A stretch of DNA of 64,000 nt from Arachidicoccus soli. Lineage in GTDB: Bacteria > Bacteroidota > Bacteroidia > Chitinophagales > Chitinophagaceae. A model generated the notes under the pieces. That model ran no database searches. It was not told where the DNA came from and was given only the letters and a program-made list of their open reading frames with translations. Every line of letters starts with the position of its first letter. Positions within the stretch are counted from its first letter, which is position 1. Made by a program: the position numbers and the translations under genes. The stretch lies in assembly GCF_003600625.1 (NCBI RefSeq), contig NZ_CP032489.1:3162001-3226000 (forward strand), in the 5' to 3' direction. This document shows positions 59,220-64,000 of the stretch, piece after piece.

Positions 59220-60056
59220 TTATATATTTCCGGTAAAACCTTTGTAAATCATGTCGATGGCGACAAGTAAAATTATAAAAGCGAATACTAATCTTAATTT
59301 ATGTGTATTTGACTTCAATAGTATTTTCGCCCCCACAATAGCCCCCAGCAAAACCCCAATTACGACAGGCATGCACAATTCTGGTGCAATATAACCTCGT
59401 TGCAAATAAATACAAGCACCGGCAGTTGCGGTAACACCGATCATAAAATTGCTGGTGGTTGTAGAGACTTTAAAGGGTACCCGCATAATATTGTCCATTG
59501 CAATTACCTTCATGGCCCCTGCACCTATACCTAACAATCCCGAAAGAATGCCGGCAAATAGCATCATAAAGAATCCGCCAAAGACATTTTTTACACCATA
59601 TTTTATCTCTCCTTCCGGAGCAGGATAACTTCCTCCCAGTTTAAAGCGTTGTCCCATTTTACTGCAGACGGGTTCAGCAATTTCCCTCTTCTTTTGCAAA
59701 GAATTGATAGCGGATAGAATTAAAATCAACCCAAAAATAATAGCAACTATAGTTGTCGGAACCAATTGAGAAGCCACCAATAAGGCACCAACAACCGCCC
59801 CTATCGTCGTAGCGATTTCTAAAAACATCCCAATGCGCATATTGGTAACACCCTCTTTTACATAGGCAGCTGCTGACCCTGAAGAGGTCGCAATTACCGC
59901 TACCAAAGCCGTCCCAATAGCATAATGCAAATCAATGCCTAAATAACTTAATAGAGGAATAATTATAACACCGCCGCCTAATCCGGTAAGTGCTCCTATC
60001 AACCCGGCAAAACAGGCGCCAATAAAAATAATAATGGAGAAACTTAAAACAGTCAT
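59220..60056 (-). CDS. TauE/SafE family anion permease
   Basis: The family exports sulfite or sulfoacetate, or moves other small organic anions. The 278-aa protein has about eight helices in two repeats, each with the glycine-rich motif: GALTGLGGGVIIIPLLSYLG (about 20-40) and SGLLGIGAGAMKVIAMDNIM (about 170-190). It is paired with DUF1634, one base apart. A -7-like element TATTTTTG lies at 60089-60096 on the minus strand, upstream of the start. The substrate cannot be told from sequence. Confidence 0.9.
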   Translation of the reverse strand: MTVLSFSIIIFIGACFAGLIGALTGLGGGVIIIPLLSYLGIDLHYAIGTALVAVIATSSGSAAAYVKEGVTNMRIGMFLEIATTIGAVVGALLVASQLVPTTIVAIIFGLILILSAINSLQKKREIAEPVCSKMGQRFKLGGSYPAPEGEIKYGVKNVFGGFFMMLFAGILSGLLGIGAGAMKVIAMDNIMRVPFKVSTTTSNFMIGVTATAGACIYLQRGYIAPELCMPVVIGVLLGAIVGAKILLKSNTHKLRLVFAFIILLVAIDMIYKGFTGNI

Positions 60057-60242
60057 GTTCTAAAAAAGGATTAATTACAATTGTATTGCAAAAATACTAA
60101 GCAGTAGTGGACTAATTTTGTGTGGTAAATCTCCCTCCTGTAAAAATATAGTTGGTCTCTAAATATGGTCTTGTTTTTCCATTAGAATTGAAGGGAAAGC
60201 CCGAAGTTTGCCGAACAATTAAATTATTGTAAACATAAGAAA

Positions 60243-60965
60243 ATGAAAAAGACACTTTGCTTCGATTTTGGTAACAGCCGTTATAAATGTGGTGTAATGG
60301 AGGCTGGTTTTTTTAAAAAGGAAATTATCTTAGATGGCTCTTCTGAAGAAATCAACCATATATTAGAAGTAGAAAAGCCAGAAAAAACCATATTATCCTC
60401 AGTTGTCCGGCATGACGAAAAAATAGAAGAAATACTCGCTGCCGGAAGCTCTTTCCACAAAGTGACTTATCAAAGTAAAATGGATATCAGTGTGCCGTCG
60501 GGGCAAGAGAAGACTGTCGGTTCTGACAGATGGGCTATGCTCGCGGGTGCCATGAACCTTTTCCCGAAGCAACATAATTTAATTATAGGCTTAGGCTCTT
60601 GTATTACCTTTAATTTCATAAATAAGTTTAACCAGTTTCTAGGAGGGTCCATTTCTCCGGGATTAAATATGCGGTTAAAATCACTTCAACATTATACTGC
60701 ACAACTGCCTCTGGTGGAGCCTGATTGGAATTTTCCGCTGATTGGTTATGACACACGCACCAACATCTTGAGCGGTGTAATAGGGGGAATGAGCAAAGAA
60801 ATTGACGGAATAGTCGATGAATATAAGGTGAAATATAATAAGTTTAACGTACTTTTAACCGGTGGTGATTTGCCGTTTTTTGTCCCGCACATTAAAAACA
60901 AGATATTTGCAGACCCTTATTTAATTTACAAAGGTTTATACTTTATTAGTGAAAAAAATGCTTAA
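60243..60965 (+). CDS. coaX: Type III pantothenate kinase
   Basis: CoaX phosphorylates pantothenate, the first step to coenzyme A, in the cytoplasm. The 240-aa protein has the P-loop-like CFDFGNSRYK (residues 5-14), the GSDRWAMLAGA motif holding catalytic aspartate, and LIIGLGSCITFNFI with GGSISPGLNMRLKSL. Type III enzymes use a monovalent cation and are not inhibited by CoA. The 3' end overlaps the next gene by 8 bases. A -7-like TAATTTTG lies at 60113-60120, 122 bases before the start. Confidence 0.95.
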   Translation: MKKTLCFDFGNSRYKCGVMEAGFFKKEIILDGSSEEINHILEVEKPEKTILSSVVRHDEKIEEILAAGSSFHKVTYQSKMDISVPSGQEKTVGSDRWAMLAGAMNLFPKQHNLIIGLGSCITFNFINKFNQFLGGSISPGLNMRLKSLQHYTAQLPLVEPDWNFPLIGYDTRTNILSGVIGGMSKEIDGIVDEYKVKYNKFNVLLTGGDLPFFVPHIKNKIFADPYLIYKGLYFISEKNA

Positions 60966-62358
60966 AAACAAAAAGTGGTTCCTATTATCAGTTTCTTTAA
61001 TATTTATAATAAGTGTTTATGCACAGGAAAACTCTCCTTTTTCCCGTTACGGAATCGGTGATAATTTTCCCAATCAAACAATACAATATCGTGGAATTGG
61101 CGGTATGACTGCTGCTCAAGGAAGCCAACAGGCCTTAAACACCAATAATCCGGCAAGTTATTCAGACCTTTACACTTCGGGGTCAATAGGCGGTCTGGCT
61201 ACATTTGATTTAGGAGTGGGAATTGATTCACGTACGTTGAAAAGTGTGTCTCCTGCAGCAAGTTATAATTCAGCTAATTTCATGCCTTACTATTTTTCCA
61301 TGGGCTTACCGATTGCCAAAAAAGGATTTGGGCTTGTTTTTGGATTAAAGCCTATTACCCGAATTAATTATAACGTAGTAAAACACAATACATTACCGAT
61401 ACAAGGCTATCCTGACTCCATAGAACACTACACAAGTGTATATAGTGGCAATGGCGGCTTAAACCAAGTATTCCTGGGTGCCGGGAAAAAAATAGGCAAT
61501 TTATCAATTGGTGTAAATCTTGGATACGACTTTGGCAAAAAAGATATCAAAACACAAACAGCATACGACTCTGCTTATTCAACAGGCACCGATCCAAGTC
61601 AAATACCTACAAAAGGTTCTATCAAGGATTCTCTTAATACATTTGGAGGTTTTGTATGGGAAGCCGGGCTTCAATATAAAGCAAAGCTCTCTGAAAGAAT
61701 TGACCCTATTACAAAAATAACCAGCACTTATTATCTTACATTTGGTTTATCGGGTGCAATCAAACAAAATATTCATTTGAAACAGTCAGGTGCATTTTAT
61801 ACCTATTATGCAGCTGATGCCAATAACCCGCAAGCAATAGACACAGTTTATAGTACAGCTGTTAAAAAAGGTACCGCGACTTTACCTTTAAATTATAATA
61901 TCGGTGTAATGTTGAATAATTACTCAGAAGGTATTGAAAAATGGGGTGTAGGCATGGAATATGACGCGAAAAAATGGGCTTCAGATTTTCGCATCAATAA
62001 TGTACCGGAAACAGCATTTAACAATAGCTGGATTTTACGTGGAGGCGCTTATTTCACTCCAGACCCTCTGCGCGGAAAATCTTTTTTCTCTAGAGCAAAA
62101 TATAGTTTAGGATTTTATACCAGTAAAGATAATTTTGCATTAAATAATGAAGATTATAAAACCAATGCAATAACTTTAGGGCTTGGATTTATGATAAGAA
62201 ACTTCAATCGTCTTTCACGGCAATACAGTCTCATGAACACTTCATTAGAAATTGGCCGCAGAGGGGGGAGTAAAAATAATTATACCGAAAACTTCTTTAA
62301 ATTCTCCATTGGTTTCTCACTAAGTGACCTTTGGTTTACCAAAAGAAGGTATCAATAG
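60958..62358 (+). CDS. Outer membrane beta-barrel protein, FadL/OmpP1-like
   Basis: The product has a signal peptide (MLKNKKWFLLSVSLIFIISV, ending YAQ) and a long beta-rich sequence starting NSPFSRYGIGDNFPNQTIQ, followed by alternating aromatic strands to FSIGFSLSDLWF. It resembles the FadL-related barrel found between coaX and lptC in other Bacteroidota. I chose the ATG at 60958 (466 aa); an in-frame GTG at 60949 would add three residues. It overlaps coaX by 8 bases. The transported substrate is unknown. Confidence 0.82.
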   Translation: MLKNKKWFLLSVSLIFIISVYAQENSPFSRYGIGDNFPNQTIQYRGIGGMTAAQGSQQALNTNNPASYSDLYTSGSIGGLATFDLGVGIDSRTLKSVSPAASYNSANFMPYYFSMGLPIAKKGFGLVFGLKPITRINYNVVKHNTLPIQGYPDSIEHYTSVYSGNGGLNQVFLGAGKKIGNLSIGVNLGYDFGKKDIKTQTAYDSAYSTGTDPSQIPTKGSIKDSLNTFGGFVWEAGLQYKAKLSERIDPITKITSTYYLTFGLSGAIKQNIHLKQSGAFYTYYAADANNPQAIDTVYSTAVKKGTATLPLNYNIGVMLNNYSEGIEKWGVGMEYDAKKWASDFRINNVPETAFNNSWILRGGAYFTPDPLRGKSFFSRAKYSLGFYTSKDNFALNNEDYKTNAITLGLGFMIRNFNRLSRQYSLMNTSLEIGRRGGSKNNYTENFFKFSIGFSLSDLWFTKRRYQ

Positions 62359-62362
62359 AACT

Positions 62363-62938
62363 ATGACAACCTTTTCAAAAAATATTTTTAAAGCAGCATG
62401 CTACTTCTTAGCAGGCTGCTTTTTTTTATTGTCTTGCGAAAATGATATCAATGAAGTAAAAGCACTCAATAACCGGGGAATCAACACAGAAGAGGCCACA
62501 GACATCGAAAGTTATTTGAGTGTTGGAGGGAAAATCAAAGGAAAACTTACCGCGCCTTTAATGATTAGTACAGAGAAAGATACCACGAGTATGACTTTCC
62601 CAAAATCATTAAATGTATCATTTTTCGATTCCACCGGATTGCCTACAAGTTTTGTCTATGCAAAATATGGTATTTATTATAAATCATTGCGAAAGGTTTT
62701 ATTAAAGGATAGCGTGATCGCAACGACCATTCAAGGAGATACTCTTACGACCAGTGAATTATGGTGGGATCAAAATACACAGGAGATTTATAGCGACAAA
62801 CCATCCTTATTAAAACAAGCCGATCATAGTGTTATCCCAGGACAAGGAGGTTTTCACGCGAAACAAGATTTTAGTGAGTTTATATTTAACAATACCAACA
62901 ATGGTATTATTAAACAAGATAGTACGATGACAATGTAA
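62363..62938 (+). CDS. lptC: LPS export protein LptC
   Basis: LptC is the inner-membrane-bound periplasmic part of the bridge moving lipopolysaccharide from LptBFG to LptA. The 191-aa product (from the ATG at 62363, four bases after the previous stop) has a hydrophobic N-terminus with a lipobox-like FFLLSC and an OstA/LptC beta-jellyroll (about 55-170) with YAKYGIYYKSLRKVLLKDSV and LTTSELWWDQNTQEIYSD. Start choice: an upstream ATG within the previous gene adds only polar residues. Order coaX-OMP-lptC-CNNM is common in the phylum. Confidence 0.9.
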   Translation: MTTFSKNIFKAACYFLAGCFFLLSCENDINEVKALNNRGINTEEATDIESYLSVGGKIKGKLTAPLMISTEKDTTSMTFPKSLNVSFFDSTGLPTSFVYAKYGIYYKSLRKVLLKDSVIATTIQGDTLTTSELWWDQNTQEIYSDKPSLLKQADHSVIPGQGGFHAKQDFSEFIFNNTNNGIIKQDSTMTM

Positions 62939-63090
62939 GAATATGGCACCATCATGTCTTTTATTCATGGAAGACATTGATTTATTATTTATCTAAGCAA
63001 TTAATTCTAAACTATATTTTAAGATAGATGTTGAATTAAATAATTAGTTTTAATTTAGCCAACCATTCCGAACTTTATAAAACACCGCCT

Positions 63091-64000
63091 ATGTCTCAGA
63101 TAAGTGCACTAGTGGGTATTATTATTACGCTTTTACTCATCTTGTTTTTTGCAGGTATGGAAGCTGCATTTTTGACGGCCAATAGATTAAATATTGAATT
63201 AAAGAAAAAACAAGGAATCAGTGAAGGTATTTTATCTTCTCGCTTTGCAGATAACCCCACTTCATTTATTGGCACTAGCGTATTTGGTACACTTTTGTCC
63301 TTGGTTTTTTACGGTTTATTCTTCAACGACTTTTTCAATCATGTGTTCTGGCAAAAGACAAATTTTCATAATGAAAATTTACAACTCCTATTCAACACAG
63401 TCATTTCCACTGTCTTTATTGTTTTCTTCGGAAGATTCTTAGCAAGGCTCTTTTTCAACCGTAATGATAAATTATTTCATAGCCTGCTTTCTTTCTTTAG
63501 TATATTCTTCAACCTATTCAATAAACTGATAAAACTATTTATTAGTTTTTCAAATGGTATACTTAAATACCTATTCAACATTCGCTTAAAACCCGAGAAG
63601 CAACCTTTCGGCCGCATGCAAGTAGAGCATTTGTTTCAGCAAGCTAAAGATGCAGAAGGCATTAGTAATCAAGACTTAAATACTTATTTATTTGAAAATG
63701 CACTGACCTTACCAAATATTAAAATAAGGCAATGTTTAGTGCCACGTACGGAGATTATTGGCATCCCTATAGAGACGACAATCAGTAATTTGCAAAAAGA
63801 ATTTATAAAAAACACCCAGAGTAAGCTAATAGTTTATGAAAAATCCATAGACAATATATTAGGCTATGTAACGCAGCAAAGTCTTTTTACCAATCCTGCA
63901 TCAATGCGTGAAATATTGCAAACCATTTTTACAGTACCGGAAAGTATGAACATTATAGATCTGCTTACCCGTTTTTCTAAGGAACGCAAAAGTATTGCTT
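63091..64000 (+). CDS. CNNM/CBS domain membrane protein (HlyC/CorC family), 3' end outside window
   Basis: The frame is open from the ATG at 63091 (MSQISALVGIIITLLLILFF) to the window end, giving 303 residues of an incomplete protein. The CNNM membrane domain covers about 1-190 (GMEAAFLTANRLNIELKKKQ is typical), followed by the start of a CBS pair with IRQCLVPRTEIIGIPIETTI. It is probably an ion transporter or efflux protein of the magnesium/cobalt group. It is downstream of lptC with a 152-base gap and is distantly related to the product at 29736. Confidence 0.88.
   Translation, partial: MSQISALVGIIITLLLILFFAGMEAAFLTANRLNIELKKKQGISEGILSSRFADNPTSFIGTSVFGTLLSLVFYGLFFNDFFNHVFWQKTNFHNENLQLLFNTVISTVFIVFFGRFLARLFFNRNDKLFHSLLSFFSIFFNLFNKLIKLFISFSNGILKYLFNIRLKPEKQPFGRMQVEHLFQQAKDAEGISNQDLNTYLFENALTLPNIKIRQCLVPRTEIIGIPIETTISNLQKEFIKNTQSKLIVYEKSIDNILGYVTQQSLFTNPASMREILQTIFTVPESMNIIDLLTRFSKERKSIA

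Noticed and set aside
63221-63442. 73-codon frame near the window end
   Set aside because: It runs in another frame of the CNNM gene, which is open from 63091 to the end of the window.

Overview
The window comes from a chromosome of a Bacteroidota bacterium, most likely of the Chitinophagaceae type. The signs are AT-rich DNA, two SusC/SusD pairs, several families typical of the phylum (DUF4293, DUF2911, DUF3857 with transglutaminase fold, DUF5007/DUF5008, GldE-like CNNM protein), weak Shine-Dalgarno sites, and the Bacteroidota -7 promoter element TAnnTTTG upstream of fusA, atpD, atpB and the nitrosative-stress operon. Family names rest on reading motifs by eye; no database search was run.

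Layout. 1-2080 (+): the 3' part of atpG, then scpB and purE. 2145-4910: a GNAT acetyltransferase gene split by a 2,078-bp IS1634-type insertion sequence with a TTAA target duplication. 4951-7604 (-): S1/P1 nuclease, DUF4293 membrane protein, ffh. 8089-15241 (+): DUF4143 ATPase, secreted M1 peptidase, GH32 fructosidase, fusA. 15328-18817 (-): a four-gene set for nitrosative stress and Fe-S repair (RIC with a DUF2249 fusion, a DUF1858/DUF2249 protein, a haem-copper-oxidase-like membrane protein, a MIP18/SufT-like protein), headed by a promoter with a large palindrome. 19065-22660 (+): a secreted amidotransferase-fold protein, then a cobalamin riboswitch controlling metE. 22750-24600 (-): atpC and atpD. 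24871-28784 (+): two DUF3857/transglutaminase-like secreted proteins, the first without catalytic residues. 28881-32304 (-): glutaminyl-peptide cyclotransferase, CNNM/CBS protein, exbD, exbB.

32738-52406 (-): one 19.7-kb, eleven-gene co-directional cluster. It is built from two copies of SusC - SusD - fasciclin lipoprotein - DUF5007 or DUF5008 lipoprotein, followed by two LamG proteins with an eroded alkaline-phosphatase fold on either side of an M60 (enhancin-type) metallopeptidase. It has no glycoside hydrolase and no adjacent regulator. This is the most unusual system in the window and looks like a surface binding, uptake and processing machine for a protein-rich or glycoprotein ligand.

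53806-64000: a DUF2911 protein (+); the atpB-E-F-H-A operon (-), which lacks atpG; DUF1634 and TauE/SafE genes (-); then coaX, an outer membrane protein, lptC and a CNNM transporter cut by the window end (+). ATP synthase genes therefore lie at three separate places (atpG, atpDC, atpBEFHA), which suggests rearrangement.
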